Shown here piece by piece: positions 8,246 through 16,778 of a stretch of DNA of 64,000 nucleotides (positions within the stretch are counted from its first letter, which is position 1; every line of letters begins with the position of its first letter). The position numbers and the translations under genes are program-made. The DNA comes from Lentisphaerae bacterium GWF2_50_93 (GTDB lineage Bacteria > Verrucomicrobiota > Lentisphaeria > Victivallales > GWF2-50-93): positions 16,118 through 80,117 of the forward strand of contig MHBI01000012.1 of NCBI GenBank assembly GCA_001804815.1, written 5' to 3'. The notes under the pieces are model-generated. The model saw only the letters and a program-made list of their open reading frames with translations. It was not told the origin of the DNA and did not search any database.

Positions 8246-9234
8246 TATTTATCCATCAGCGCGCCGGGCCAGACGTAGTAGAAGCCGGTCTTCATGTTGC
8301 CGAGGGAGCTCAGGACGCCAAGATTCACCAGAGAGTAATTTCCGCTGGCGCTTGTCCGCGAAGTATTGTAGATATTGTCATTTGGATACTGCTTGCGCCT
8401 GTATACGATGACCCTTGAAGACTTGTCCAGGCCCGCATCCTGGATGCAGCCAGTAATTGCGTCGTCGGCATAGCAGATACCATCAATCAGACCAACCTTG
8501 AGGGCCTCGTCCGCGAGGAAAACCCTGGCAGTCCTTATCTTATTGAGGTTTTCCGGACTTATCTTCCTGTGTTTCTGGACAAGGGAGTAGAAATGGTCGT
8601 TGAGTCCGTTTATGATCGACTGGAAAATCTCCTCCTCCTCCTTGCTCTCCTTCCTGAAAGGCGAACCCATGTCCTTGTTCTCGCCGGATTTGCTCACATA
8701 CACTGAAACTCCAATCTTCTCGCAGAGTCCGTCGAGCTTGGGCCTCAGGAAAAATACCCCGAGCGAGCCAGTTACTGTCGTCGGCTGCGCGGTTATCCTG
8801 TCGGCCGGAAGCGAAATCATGTATCCGCCTGAGGCCGCGATATCCATCATGTGGACATACACCCTGCATCCGGTCTTCTGCTTGTAGTTCATGATCTCAT
8901 GGTAGATGATGTCCGAGGCGGTCGCTGTCCCTCCGGGGGAATTGACCTTCAGCAGCACGGCCTTGATCCTTCTGTCATTGGCGGCCAGACTTAGCTGTGA
9001 GACGGCATCTTCAACCATGCTTGAAGTATCCCTGATAATGCCCATGCCCCCCTCCTGTGAAATAAAGCCATCAATGTCTATCAGGAGGATTTTCGAGCTG
9101 GACGTGCCGGGCATGACCGTCTGTTCCTCGAGCGGATCCAGCTTGTCCACGAGGAAATCCATCTTGATCGTGGCGCACCCTGAGCATACAAGCAGGCATA
9201 TTGCGGAAACAAATGCAGTTTTCAATGTATTCAT
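8245..9234 (-). CDS. SppA-like signal peptide peptidase lipoprotein (S49)
   Basis: 329 residues. The N-terminus is a lipoprotein signal with lipobox LVCSGC, so the enzyme is probably anchored to a membrane with its catalytic domain outside the cytoplasm. The short, single-domain form of S49 is seen: VNSPGGTATASD, the nucleophile block MDIAASGGYMISLPAD, TVTGSLGVFF, and KSGENKDMGSPFR with the general-base lysine candidates. The family degrades cleaved signal peptides. A lipobox on an S49 protease is less common than a membrane helix. Confidence 0.88.
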   Translation of the reverse strand: MNTLKTAFVSAICLLVCSGCATIKMDFLVDKLDPLEEQTVMPGTSSSKILLIDIDGFISQEGGMGIIRDTSSMVEDAVSQLSLAANDRRIKAVLLKVNSPGGTATASDIIYHEIMNYKQKTGCRVYVHMMDIAASGGYMISLPADRITAQPTTVTGSLGVFFLRPKLDGLCEKIGVSVYVSKSGENKDMGSPFRKESKEEEEIFQSIINGLNDHFYSLVQKHRKISPENLNKIRTARVFLADEALKVGLIDGICYADDAITGCIQDAGLDKSSRVIVYRRKQYPNDNIYNTSRTSASGNYSLVNLGVLSSLGNMKTGFYYVWPGALMDK

Positions 9235-9376
9235 GTTTACTCCTTTTATAATTTTAGCCCGCTAAAATTATTTTTCAAATTCATGGGGTTCCCATCTTTC
9301 CACCCTTGATGATTCGTGCTATACTAGGCGCTCGGATTTATTTTTATCGAGGTAATTGCAAAATTGCCGAATACAG

Positions 9377-9437
9377 GTAGGGATGGTTCGCTGAACCGTC
9401 CGTCCTAAATCGGCGCTCTCGACGAGAGCGCCCTACC
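9377..9437. repeat. GTAGGG...CCCTAC double-hairpin repeat
   Basis: The element starts with GTAGGGATGGTTCGCTGAAC and ends with GGCGCTCTCGACGAGAGCGC followed by CCTACC. Each half forms a hairpin, and the outer GTAGGG/CCCTAC ends pair. It lies between sppA and the aldolase gene. The closest relative is at 17087-17140. Confidence 0.75.
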
Positions 9438-9490
9438 TTCGACAATTATTCAATTAGCTCAAATATTAACATTATTTCACGGAGGAAGGA

Positions 9491-10444
9491 ATGATTGTAA
9501 CAACGGCACAACTGTTTAAGGCGGCCTACGGCAAGTACGCCATCGGCGCCTACAACATCAACAATCTGGAACAGACCATGGGTCTTTTCCGCGGCTGCCT
9601 CGACTCGCAGGCGCCGTTCATCATCCAGATTTCAAAGGGCGCACGCGACTACACCAACAAGCTCATGCTCGAAGGCATCATCCGTTCAGCTGAGAAAGTA
9701 TTCCCGGAAGCAGTCTTCGCGGTACATCTCGACCACGGCGACGAAGCCACATGCATCGACTGTATCAACAGCGGTTTCTACAGCTCTGTCATGATCGACG
9801 CCAGCCATGATCCCCTGAAGGAAAACGCCGCTGCCACACGCAGGGTCGTAGACCTCGCCCACAAAAAGGGCATCTCAGTCGAAGCGGAACTCGGACAGCT
9901 CGGCGGCGTTGAAGAACACGTCCAGGTGGACGAGGCGAACGCCAAGCTTACCAATCCCGCTGAAGCCCAGGAATTCGTGAAGCTTTCCGGCTGCGACAGC
10001 CTCGCATGCGCCATCGGCACAAGCCACGGGGCGTTCAAGTTCACAGGCTCACAGGGACTTCATTTCGACGTACTCGAAAAGATCCAGAAGCTCCTCCCCG
10101 ACTTCCCGCTAGTAATGCACGGATCCAGCTCGGTTCCGCAGGAGGAAGTCGAGAGGATCAACAAGGCCGGCGGAAAAATCAGCGGTGCAAAGGGCGTAGA
10201 CGAGAACCAGTTCGCGAAAGCCGCAAAGCTCGGCGTGACCAAGATCAACATCGACACCGACGGACGTCTCGTCTGGACACGCGTCCACCGCGAATACTTC
10301 CGCGACAACGCCGAGAAATTCGATCTCCGTCCTCCGGGTAAGATCTTCATGGCGGAATATGCCAAGTTCATCGCCCACAAGAACGGGAAACTCGGTTCAG
10401 CGGGAACCCTTCCTGAAGTGAAGAAGGCCCTGGGAATCAAGTAG
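9491..10444 (+). CDS. fba: Class II fructose-bisphosphate aldolase
   Basis: 317 residues. It catalyses the zinc-dependent reversible cleavage of fructose 1,6-bisphosphate in glycolysis and gluconeogenesis. Family blocks: AVHLDHGDEATCIDC (zinc-binding and catalytic region), VSVEAELG-like region reading SVEAELGQLGG, IGTSHGAFKF (zinc His), MHGSSSVPQEEV (zinc His and phosphate site) and KINIDTDGR. A clear GGAGGAAGG ribosome site precedes the ATG. A terminator follows at 10526. A related tagatose-bisphosphate aldolase role is possible but less likely. Confidence 0.93.
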   Translation: MIVTTAQLFKAAYGKYAIGAYNINNLEQTMGLFRGCLDSQAPFIIQISKGARDYTNKLMLEGIIRSAEKVFPEAVFAVHLDHGDEATCIDCINSGFYSSVMIDASHDPLKENAAATRRVVDLAHKKGISVEAELGQLGGVEEHVQVDEANAKLTNPAEAQEFVKLSGCDSLACAIGTSHGAFKFTGSQGLHFDVLEKIQKLLPDFPLVMHGSSSVPQEEVERINKAGGKISGAKGVDENQFAKAAKLGVTKINIDTDGRLVWTRVHREYFRDNAEKFDLRPPGKIFMAEYAKFIAHKNGKLGSAGTLPEVKKALGIK

Positions 10445-10525
10445 GAATGAATCGGCGAAACGGCGATTGGGTGAACCGGCGATAAATATTGTTGTTCAAC
10501 CCAGTTACCGATTTTAGGATGATCA

Positions 10526-10562
10526 AAATCCCGGCTGCGAAATCCGCAGCCGGGATTTTTTT
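10526..10562 (+). terminator. Rho-independent terminator after fba
   Basis: TCCCGGCTGCG pairs with CGCAGCCGGGA over a short AAATC loop and is followed by a run of seven T. Confidence 0.92.
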
Positions 10563-10617
10563 ATTTGGAGCTATTCCCTAAGAATCCATCTTGTTTTACT
10601 TTTTATGGATTGTATTT

Positions 10618-10694
10618 TTGTTGGTAGTTAACGCAATTTTGCGTGTTCTTTTGAATATATAATTAACAGCCAATAATGGCTTAACTACAAACAA
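10618..10694. repeat. REP pair (BIME-like) 5' of the transposase gene
   Basis: Two divergent REP units. The minus-strand unit (10650 to 10618) reads AAGAAC, hairpin ACGCAAAATTGCGT, then TAACTACCAACAA. The plus-strand unit (10666-10694) has hairpin AGCCAATAATGGCT followed by TAACTACAAACAA. The hairpin followed by a TRACTACNAACRA tail is shared with units at 11333-11409, 12874-12963, 15972-16000, 17022-17050 and 24963-24994. Confidence 0.85.
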
Positions 10695-10733
10695 TAAACT
10701 AGAACTCACCCAAACTCTGAAAAACTTTTACTT

Positions 10734-11327
10734 ATGTATAATTACCGTAAAATGACTCAAGAGCAGAAGAAAGATGTCGTAAGAACAAGAAAGATTAACA
10801 GACTCCCCCTCCATCAACCTTTTCATCATATGGATGGGATAACAAAAACATACCTGATCACATCAGCCAACTACGAGCACAACCATATAATGGCGAATGA
10901 ATCAAGACGTAATGAATTCCAAGAAAAGATTTTTTCACTATGCAAAAAAACTAGTACTGAAATTCACTGCTGGTGTATTTTAAGCAATCACTATCATCTT
11001 CTTATAAAGACCGAACTACAGCAATTCTCGAATTCATTATCCAAGCTTCATTGGGGAACATCCTTTCAATGGAACAAAGAAGATTCAACACCGGGAAGAA
11101 AAGTCTGGCATAGTTTTTCTGATAGGGTTATAAGAAACGAATCACATTTCTGGGCAACAGTCAACTATATCAATTCAAATCCAGTAAAACATGGATATGT
11201 AAAGAAGGCAGATCAATGGAGCTGTTCCAGCATTCATGACTATCTCGTAAACTTTGGAAGAGAAAAGCTGATTGAAATATGGAACAATCATCCTCTTGAT
11301 GATTATGGGAAAGGATGGGATTGGTAG
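10734..11327 (+). CDS. REP-associated tyrosine transposase (RAYT, Y1 superfamily)
   Basis: 197 residues of the IS200-like Y1 transposase fold. The HUH metal motif is seen in SNHYHLLIKT, and FHHMDGITKTYLITSANYEH matches the family's N-terminal strand. The C-terminal block NYINSNPVKHGYV with DQWSCSS is the usual RAYT ending. RAYTs are single-copy domesticated transposases that bind and nick REP hairpins; here matching hairpins flank the gene in inverted pairs on both sides and recur nearby. No convincing ribosome site precedes the ATG. Confidence 0.9.
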   Translation: MYNYRKMTQEQKKDVVRTRKINRLPLHQPFHHMDGITKTYLITSANYEHNHIMANESRRNEFQEKIFSLCKKTSTEIHCWCILSNHYHLLIKTELQQFSNSLSKLHWGTSFQWNKEDSTPGRKVWHSFSDRVIRNESHFWATVNYINSNPVKHGYVKKADQWSCSSIHDYLVNFGREKLIEIWNNHPLDDYGKGWDW

Positions 11328-11332
11328 TTATA

Positions 11333-11409
11333 TTGCTTGTACTCAAGCCATTATTGGCTGTCATCTCGCAAGATAAACACACACGCAATATTGCGTTAAC
11401 TACGAACAA
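11333..11409. repeat. REP pair (BIME-like) 3' of the transposase gene
   Basis: A minus-strand unit (11364 to 11333) has hairpin AGCCAATAATGGCT and tail TGAGTACAAGCAA. A plus-strand unit (11381-11409) has hairpin ACGCAATATTGCGT and tail TAACTACGAACAA. Thus the same two hairpin types flank the transposase gene on both sides, in mirrored order. Confidence 0.85.
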
Positions 11410-11451
11410 GAGCTGTATCATTCAACAGGTAGTCTTCTAATGATATGCCAC

Positions 11452-12822
11452 TCAGGAAATAATCTTCCCGGTCTCTTCTGCGAGTTTCGCAGCCAGGTCT
11501 TCGGCGGTCTTCTCGGACTTCGCTTCGGCGGTAATCCTTATGACAGGTTCGGTGTTTGAAGGCCTGACGAGCACCCAGCGGTCATCCCAGTCGATGCGGA
11601 TGCCGTCGCTGGTGTTCGGTTTCTGTGCGGCATATTTTTCGCGGAGTTCGCGGATTACCTTCTGGGAGGCGCGCGAGCCGGAAGTGGCGATCTTCCTGTT
11701 GACTGTGAAATATTTCGGCAGGGATTTCACGATGGCATCGATGCTCTCATTCCGTGACGCCATCATTTCCAGAATGAGCGCCATCCCGGTAAAACTGTCG
11801 CGGCAATGGTGGACGACGGGCCAGATGACCCCGCCGCTCCCGCCCTCGCCTCCGACGATCGCCTTTTTAGCTATCATCTCGGAAGTGACATTTATTTCGC
11901 CTATTTTCGAATACGAAATTGTCGAACCGGCAGCTGTGACAACATCTTCAGCCGCCTTGGTGGTGGCGAGATTCACAACCACATTTCCGTGCTTCTTCGT
12001 CTTTTCCAGGACATGTGAGATCGCCAGGACAAGGGTAAGCTGTTCTCCAAGCGCTTCACCCTTGGTATTCAGGAGGACAAGCCTGTCGGCATCGGGATCC
12101 TGCGCAAATCCTATGTCGAATGTCCCTTCCCTCACAAGTTTGCTGAGCGCCCCGAGATTTTTCGCTACCGGCTCAGGAGGTCTTTCAAAACCATTTTCAA
12201 TGTCGGTGAATATCGCTGTAACCTCGCATCCAAGATCTTCCAGGAAGCTCTTCGCATAGGGTGCGCCTGCGCCGTTGCAGCAGTCGATCGCGACCTTGAA
12301 CTTGGACTTGCGGACAAGCTCGACATCGATCTGGCTGAATATCTTGTCCTTGTGTATGCCAAACGGGTTTTCCGCGACATGGGCGTTCCTGTATTCGCTC
12401 TCGGCTACATAATTGGTGTATGGCTGGTTATAGATGTCGAGAAGCTCGTCCGCCTCGTTGTGGTTCAGGAATATTCCTGATGAATTGACGAATTTCAGGG
12501 CATTCCACTCCTCTGGATTATGGCTGGCGCTGATGATTATTCCTCCGTTTGCCCGGAGTTTGACGACAGCCATCTGGAGGGTCGGAGTTGGCACGACGCC
12601 AAGTATGACCGGCTGGCATCCCACCGACAGGAGTCCGGAGACCACGGCGTTCTCGAACATTGTGCCGGTAGGCCTGGTATCGCGTGCGACAAGCACACGC
12701 CCTGCCCCGACATATTCGCCGAAGGACGCTGCGAAATACGCAACAAGCGAAGGAGTCAGGGATTCCCCGACGACTCCACGGACGCCGCTCACGCTGATTT
12801 TAAGGCTTGTCGACATCTTCAT
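11452..12822 (-). CDS. Phosphohexomutase (GlmM/phosphomannomutase family), intact
   Basis: 456 residues with all four domains of the alpha-D-phosphohexomutase family. The phosphoserine loop reads ISASHNPEEWN with Ser100 as the phospho-carrier, the Mg2+ loop reads QDPDADRLVLL, the sugar-binding loop reads GGEGGSGG, and the C-terminal phosphate loop reads RPSNTEPVIRI. It interconverts hexose or hexosamine 1- and 6-phosphates for cell-wall and surface sugars. GlmM versus ManB activity cannot be separated safely. A degenerate paralogue lies just upstream. Confidence 0.9.
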   Translation of the reverse strand: MKMSTSLKISVSGVRGVVGESLTPSLVAYFAASFGEYVGAGRVLVARDTRPTGTMFENAVVSGLLSVGCQPVILGVVPTPTLQMAVVKLRANGGIIISASHNPEEWNALKFVNSSGIFLNHNEADELLDIYNQPYTNYVAESEYRNAHVAENPFGIHKDKIFSQIDVELVRKSKFKVAIDCCNGAGAPYAKSFLEDLGCEVTAIFTDIENGFERPPEPVAKNLGALSKLVREGTFDIGFAQDPDADRLVLLNTKGEALGEQLTLVLAISHVLEKTKKHGNVVVNLATTKAAEDVVTAAGSTISYSKIGEINVTSEMIAKKAIVGGEGGSGGVIWPVVHHCRDSFTGMALILEMMASRNESIDAIVKSLPKYFTVNRKIATSGSRASQKVIRELREKYAAQKPNTSDGIRIDWDDRWVLVRPSNTEPVIRITAEAKSEKTAEDLAAKLAEETGKIIS

Positions 12823-12873
12823 TTAAAAATTTTCTCCGAAAATTTTTATCAAGGAACAAAATCATCCATACTT

Positions 12874-12963
12874 AAGAACAGCCCTTGCGGGCTTGACTAC
12901 CAACGAATTCAGAATCTGTGTATTCTTGTTTTGTTCGTAGTCAATGCCGCAAGGCATGTTCTT
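12874..12963. repeat. REP pair between the two phosphohexomutase genes
   Basis: Plus-strand unit 12874-12906: AAGAAC, hairpin AGCCCTTGCGGGCT, tail TGACTACCAACGA. Minus-strand unit 12963 to 12931: AAGAAC, hairpin ATGCCTTGCGGCAT, tail TGACTACGAACAA. These are the cleanest examples of the family consensus in the window. Confidence 0.88.
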
Positions 12964-12972
12964 CATTTTTTA

Positions 12973-13018
12973 TTTTACTTCGTTATTGGACATTCCTTGT
13001 TCGATATTGGATATTCAA
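12973..13018 (+). repeat. Second copy of the TTGGACATTGGATATTC-type repeat
   Basis: Reads TTGGACATTCCTTGTTCGAT and then ATTGGATATTC, related to the minus-strand copy at 1527-1566. It lies between the REP pair and the 3' end of the next gene. Confidence 0.55.
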
Positions 13019-13027
13019 TTTTTCTTT

Positions 13028-14386
13028 TCATCCCACGAGCCTTTCCAGAAGGCTCCTTACCTGGAGGGCCTTTTCTTCGGCCTCCTCTTTTGTGCGCCAC
13101 TCTACTATCATTCTTATAATCGGCTCTGTCATGGCGGCGCGCAGATGCACCCATCCGTCATGCCAGTCGAAGCGGAATCCATCGTGCTCCGTAAGCTTCG
13201 CGCCATGGAACTGGCTCTTCAGATTTCTCAAAAGAGTATAGGCATGCGATGACTGGCATTGTACCTTCCTCTTGATGATATGGTATCTTGGAATCGAGCC
13301 CGCGAGTTCGGAGGAACGCGCATTCCGCACTGCCATGGATTCAAGGATGATCCCCATGGTGAGATAGCTGTCGAATGCCGGGATTGAATCCCTGAGCGCA
13401 ACGCTGCCACTGCCGTCGCCTGCGAGTTTCGCATCGAGCTCCAGCATGTCGTCGATGACAGGAGCCTGCCCCACTTTAGTCTTCTCGACTTTTCCCTTGT
13501 AGCTGGCGACGACATCATCGAGGGTCCTTGTCGTGCACCAGTTTGTGACGACAGTGCACGGTTCCTCGTTCTTAAGGAGTACGTGCGACGCCACGAGCGG
13601 GAATGTGTATTCCTCGGAGAGCGTCTCACCTGTATCGGTGGTGATGGCGGTCCTGCTCATGTCGCTGTTGAATACGAACCCGATGTCGGCCTTGAGATGG
13701 CTCATGAACGATTTGACCTGGAAGCTGCTTCTCGGACGCGGCTCCGGATCATGCGGAAGGATGCCTGTTGGAGTGTCGTTGAGCGGGATCAGTTCGATAC
13801 CGAGGCGTTCGGCGAACCCCCTGGCGAGGCATGAACCCGAGCCTCCGCAGAAATCTGCAATTACCTTGAACTTGCGGGATGAAATCAGGTTGGTGTCGAT
13901 CAGGGCGCAGATCCTGTCGAGATATTTGTCATGGGCCTTCTCGGGCATGAATTCAACTTTCCCCATCTTGTTCCAGACGCAGTTCCTGAAATGTCCGTTG
14001 TGATAGACGTCGAGGAGCTCCTGCATTCTTGTGTTATTGAGATAGGCTCCATTTTCGCCGATGGGAACGATGGCATTCCATTCTGCTGGATGGTGTCCGG
14101 CACCGATCAGAAGTCCGCCGTCGGCCTTCAGGAACGGGACCAGGAACTGCAGGAACGGCGCGGAGCAGAGTCCGGCGTCGATGATCTTGCAGCCACAGCT
14201 CTGGAGGGCTGAAATCACGGCGATATGGATCATCGGCGATGAATTCCGGCTGTCGCGCCCGATGACGACCTTCCCGCCTTCGACATACGTGCCGAACGCG
14301 GACGCGAAGTTGATGATGAGCGTCGGCGTCAGCGCCGACCCCACCTTGCCTCTTATACCCGCGGATCCTAGCCTTAATGACTGCAT
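13028..14386 (-). CDS. Phosphohexomutase paralogue lacking catalytic residues (probable pseudoenzyme)
   Basis: 452 residues, aligning along its whole length with the intact mutase downstream (IRGKVGSALTPTLI, IGRDSR, TRTLDDV, FDSYLTMGIILESMA). The catalytic loop ISASHNPEEWN has become IGAGHHPAEWN, so the phosphoserine is Gly97. The Mg2+ loop DPDADR has become NSDMSR, and the phosphate loop RPSNTEP has become RAAMTEP. The frame is open and full length, so this looks like maintained loss of catalysis rather than decay. A regulatory or scaffolding role is inference. Confidence 0.85.
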   Translation of the reverse strand: MQSLRLGSAGIRGKVGSALTPTLIINFASAFGTYVEGGKVVIGRDSRNSSPMIHIAVISALQSCGCKIIDAGLCSAPFLQFLVPFLKADGGLLIGAGHHPAEWNAIVPIGENGAYLNNTRMQELLDVYHNGHFRNCVWNKMGKVEFMPEKAHDKYLDRICALIDTNLISSRKFKVIADFCGGSGSCLARGFAERLGIELIPLNDTPTGILPHDPEPRPRSSFQVKSFMSHLKADIGFVFNSDMSRTAITTDTGETLSEEYTFPLVASHVLLKNEEPCTVVTNWCTTRTLDDVVASYKGKVEKTKVGQAPVIDDMLELDAKLAGDGSGSVALRDSIPAFDSYLTMGIILESMAVRNARSSELAGSIPRYHIIKRKVQCQSSHAYTLLRNLKSQFHGAKLTEHDGFRFDWHDGWVHLRAAMTEPIIRMIVEWRTKEEAEEKALQVRSLLERLVG

Positions 14387-14512
14387 ATGCGAACATTCTT
14401 TCTATTTATCATGAATTTACGCCGGATTTTCTGTTTTGCAAAATTGATTATCTGCTAATGACTAATGGGGGCTTGTGGTTTGCAATAAACTAATTCCATT
14501 ATAATTTATATC

Positions 14513-14743
14513 ATGAAAAGAATTAGTTATCCCATAGAGGAAGAACTGCTCAACTGGTATTCCCTGACCCCAAAAGAAAGATGGGAAGAAAGCCGGAAAC
14601 TGTGGGATTTTTACATTTCAATGGGAGGTTCCCTTGATCCCGAACCCGATACACAAAGTCCTTTCCACGCTGCGTTTGAGAAAAGTAAAACATCTTCTCA
14701 TGGGCGGTCAGGCATGCGTGTTCTACGGCGCAGCGGAGTTTAG
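14513..14743 (+). CDS. Small protein overlapping a nucleotidyltransferase gene
   Basis: 76 codons. The first 55 or so look protein-like (LNWYSLTPKERWEESRKLWD, then GGSLDPEPDTQSPF); the final 20 overlap the next gene in another frame and look like its shadow. Short proteins with this GGSLDPEPD-type ending precede similar nucleotidyltransferase genes as a pair, so it may be a partner or antitoxin-like protein; that pairing is from memory and not verified. Its internal GGGAGG also serves as the ribosome site of the next gene. Confidence 0.6.
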   Translation: MKRISYPIEEELLNWYSLTPKERWEESRKLWDFYISMGGSLDPEPDTQSPFHAAFEKSKTSSHGRSGMRVLRRSGV

Positions 14744-15386
14744 CAGAGACACAGACATAGTAGTACTCGCCGGGAAAGCGAATCTTGACCTTATATCCCT
14801 GGCCATGGATGACTTATCCGCAGAAGTCATCGCCGTTCCCCAATTCAAGGCTGAGTTTTTGAAGAAAGGGCATGCCGTCCACTTCAGATGCAACCATCCA
14901 GACGCCTTGGGGATGAGAGTCGATATAATGTCAGTAATGCGGAACGTAGAACCTTTTGATGAACTCTGGAAAAGAAGAACTTCCATAAAGACGGAAGAAG
15001 GCACTTACGATTTAATATCCCTTCCCGATCTTGTCAATGCAAAGAAAACGCAATGTGACAAGGACTGGCCTATGATAAGAAGACTCGTCGAGGCAAACTA
15101 TTTTGAAAATAAAAACGCTCCGGACCGAAGCCATGTGGATTTCTGGCTGCGCGAGCTCAGGACTCCCGAACTCCTTGTAGAAGTTTCTGTCAACCATAAT
15201 AAACAGGCCGCTGGCCTCATAAAGGCAAGACATCTGCTGGAATACGCCATTTCCTCCTCCATCAAGGAGATTGAAAAGGCATTGTTAAAGGAAGAACTTG
15301 CAGAGCGTGAAAAGGACAGGAAATATTGGGAACCTCTGAAAAAAGAGCTTGAAAAGCTCAGACGGGGAAATTCTTCTTCCATATGA
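14634..15386 (+). CDS. Nucleotidyltransferase-fold protein
   Basis: 250 residues. The core HLLMGGQACVFYGAAEFSRD followed by TDIVV is a minimal nucleotidyltransferase motif (GG...DTD), followed by a basic region and a C-terminal coiled coil rich in Lys and Glu. The start is TTG at 14634, placed six bases after GGGAGG, inside the upstream small gene; the two frames overlap by 110 bases. A frameshift joining the two frames is the alternative. The gene ends three bases before the convergent toxin gene. The substrate is unknown. Confidence 0.75.
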   Translation: MIPNPIHKVLSTLRLRKVKHLLMGGQACVFYGAAEFSRDTDIVVLAGKANLDLISLAMDDLSAEVIAVPQFKAEFLKKGHAVHFRCNHPDALGMRVDIMSVMRNVEPFDELWKRRTSIKTEEGTYDLISLPDLVNAKKTQCDKDWPMIRRLVEANYFENKNAPDRSHVDFWLRELRTPELLVEVSVNHNKQAAGLIKARHLLEYAISSSIKEIEKALLKEELAEREKDRKYWEPLKKELEKLRRGNSSSI

Positions 15387-15388
15387 AT

Positions 15389-15646
15389 TCAATCCCCATA
15401 GTGAGTTTTAGCACGGTGGATGAAAACAACCTTGTTTTTCTCGTCAACAGTATAAACAATTCTGTCTTTGAATGTCAGCCTGAACGAATAAAAGCCATCA
15501 AGGTCTCCGACAAGCTTTTTCCCTGAATACGGATTCTGCCCAATGGTATTGACGCAGATTTCCCTGAGCTTGGTCTTTAGCTTGGGTGTAAGCTTGTCAA
15601 CATCCTTGGCAGCTGTCTTTGTGAAGCGGATTTCGTAACTGCTCAC
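15389..15646 (-). CDS. RelE/YoeB-type toxin
   Basis: 85 residues with the RelE/ParE fold pattern: YEIRFTKTAAKDVDKLTPKL at the start, then FYSFRLTFKDRIVYTVDE and the end HRAKTHYGD, typical of Txe/YoeB-like ribosome-dependent mRNA interferases. It starts four bases before the antitoxin stop (ATGA-type overlap), so the pair is translationally coupled, antitoxin first. Confidence 0.88.
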   Translation of the reverse strand: MSSYEIRFTKTAAKDVDKLTPKLKTKLREICVNTIGQNPYSGKKLVGDLDGFYSFRLTFKDRIVYTVDEKNKVVFIHRAKTHYGD

Positions 15647-15903
15647 TTATTGGCTCCAAGGACTTGATCAATTGAAAAAGTCTCGCCTTTCTTCATTTCC
15701 TGTATGGATTTCTTTATGCTTTCCTTGAATCCCGGGGTGGACATCAGTTCCAGTGTCTCAAGAAGAGATTCATAATCATCTCCAGACATGAGCACGGCCG
15801 TTCCGGCACGATGCTGGATGCGATATGTCTTATGTCCGTTCGCGGCGCCTTTGACAAGGTCGAAAAAACCTTTTCTTGCGACTGTCGCAGATAATGTGGT
15901 CAT
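15643..15903 (-). CDS. Phd/YefM-type antitoxin
   Basis: 86 residues. The N-terminal DNA-binding half reads TLSATVARKGFFDLVKGA, with the YRIQHRAGTAVLMSGDDYES block of Phd/YefM proteins, and the C-terminal tail is charged and presumably wraps the toxin. These antitoxins bind their own promoter, so autoregulation is expected. It overlaps the toxin gene by four bases. Confidence 0.85.
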   Translation of the reverse strand: MTTLSATVARKGFFDLVKGAANGHKTYRIQHRAGTAVLMSGDDYESLLETLELMSTPGFKESIKKSIQEMKKGETFSIDQVLGANK

Positions 15904-15971
15904 AGTTAATTGCTCCTATATGTACGTCTTAATGTACGTTAATCCGGAGAAAAACAAATGCAAGCTAATAC

Positions 15972-16000
15972 ACAGCCAAAAATGGCTTGACTACGAACGA
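15972..16000 (+). repeat. Single REP unit
   Basis: Hairpin AGCCAAAAATGGCT followed by the family tail TGACTACGAACGA, upstream of the antitoxin gene and downstream of the GDSL gene. Confidence 0.8.
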
Positions 16001-16067
16001 GTTGCCCCGAGCACATAGTGTCTCGGGGCGCTCAGGTCATATATAATTTTCCTTCTGCGAAGGAAAA

Positions 16068-16778
16068 TTATTTCAGTTCCTCGCCGACGGCTTTTAGCAT
16101 CGTCTGTGCGACGAGTTTGTTGCCGGCCGCGTTGAGATGGACCCTGTCGCCTGTGAGGATGCCTTTTTCCTTGTCTTCGGGATTGTTCGCCGTTATGTAG
16201 TCCTGGAAAGCCTTGCGGAGATCGCAGAGCTGGGTCTTGGTGTCGGCGGCGACCTTGCGGCTGATCTCGCTGTACTCGTCGAGCATGGCGTCGAGCTTGT
16301 TCGCTCCAGCCTTCTTCTCGCCGATCACGGTAGGCGTGCAGAGGATCACACGTGCGCCGGCAGCGTTGATCTTTGTAATGAGCTCTTTAAGGCCGGCTTC
16401 ATATTTCTCCTTTGAAGTCCCGTGCCCTTTTTCACTGTGCCAGACATCGTTGATGCCGATGTATATATAGACGATAGTGGGCTTTTTGGCGATGACGTCC
16501 TTGTCGATGCGCGCCTGGAGATTGGGTACCTTGTGCCCGCTGATCCCGGCATTGACGGTGGTCAGGGCGAAATCAGGATGGGCGGCCTGAGCTGCCTTAG
16601 TATAAAGGGTAATATATCCGTTGGCTCCGCTTCCACCCTGGGTGATTGAATCGCCGAAGAAGACGATGTTGTCGCCTTTGACCAGGGGCTTGACGGCATC
16701 GTCGGCTGCAAAGCACAGTGTGCCTGCGGCAAGCACAAAGCATGCGATCATTGATTTTGACAGGCGGGATAAGTTCAT
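16068..16778 (-). CDS. Secreted SGNH/GDSL-type esterase
   Basis: 236 residues with a signal peptide (MIACFVLAAGTLCFA). Block I reads VFFGDSITQGG with nucleophile Ser44, block III reads YIGINDVWH, and block V reads DRVHLNAAGN with the Asp/His pair. These enzymes deacylate polysaccharides or lipids in the periplasm or outside the cell. Together with the sialate esterase at 2789 it suggests use of acetylated glycans. GGAGG precedes the ATG. Confidence 0.9.
   Translation of the reverse strand: MNLSRLSKSMIACFVLAAGTLCFAADDAVKPLVKGDNIVFFGDSITQGGSGANGYITLYTKAAQAAHPDFALTTVNAGISGHKVPNLQARIDKDVIAKKPTIVYIYIGINDVWHSEKGHGTSKEKYEAGLKELITKINAAGARVILCTPTVIGEKKAGANKLDAMLDEYSEISRKVAADTKTQLCDLRKAFQDYITANNPEDKEKGILTGDRVHLNAAGNKLVAQTMLKAVGEELK

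Noticed and set aside
10734..11327. A mobile IS200/IS605 insertion.
   Set aside because: A single Y1 gene of RAYT type with REP pairs on both sides and no subterminal IS hairpins or TnpB points to a domesticated RAYT.
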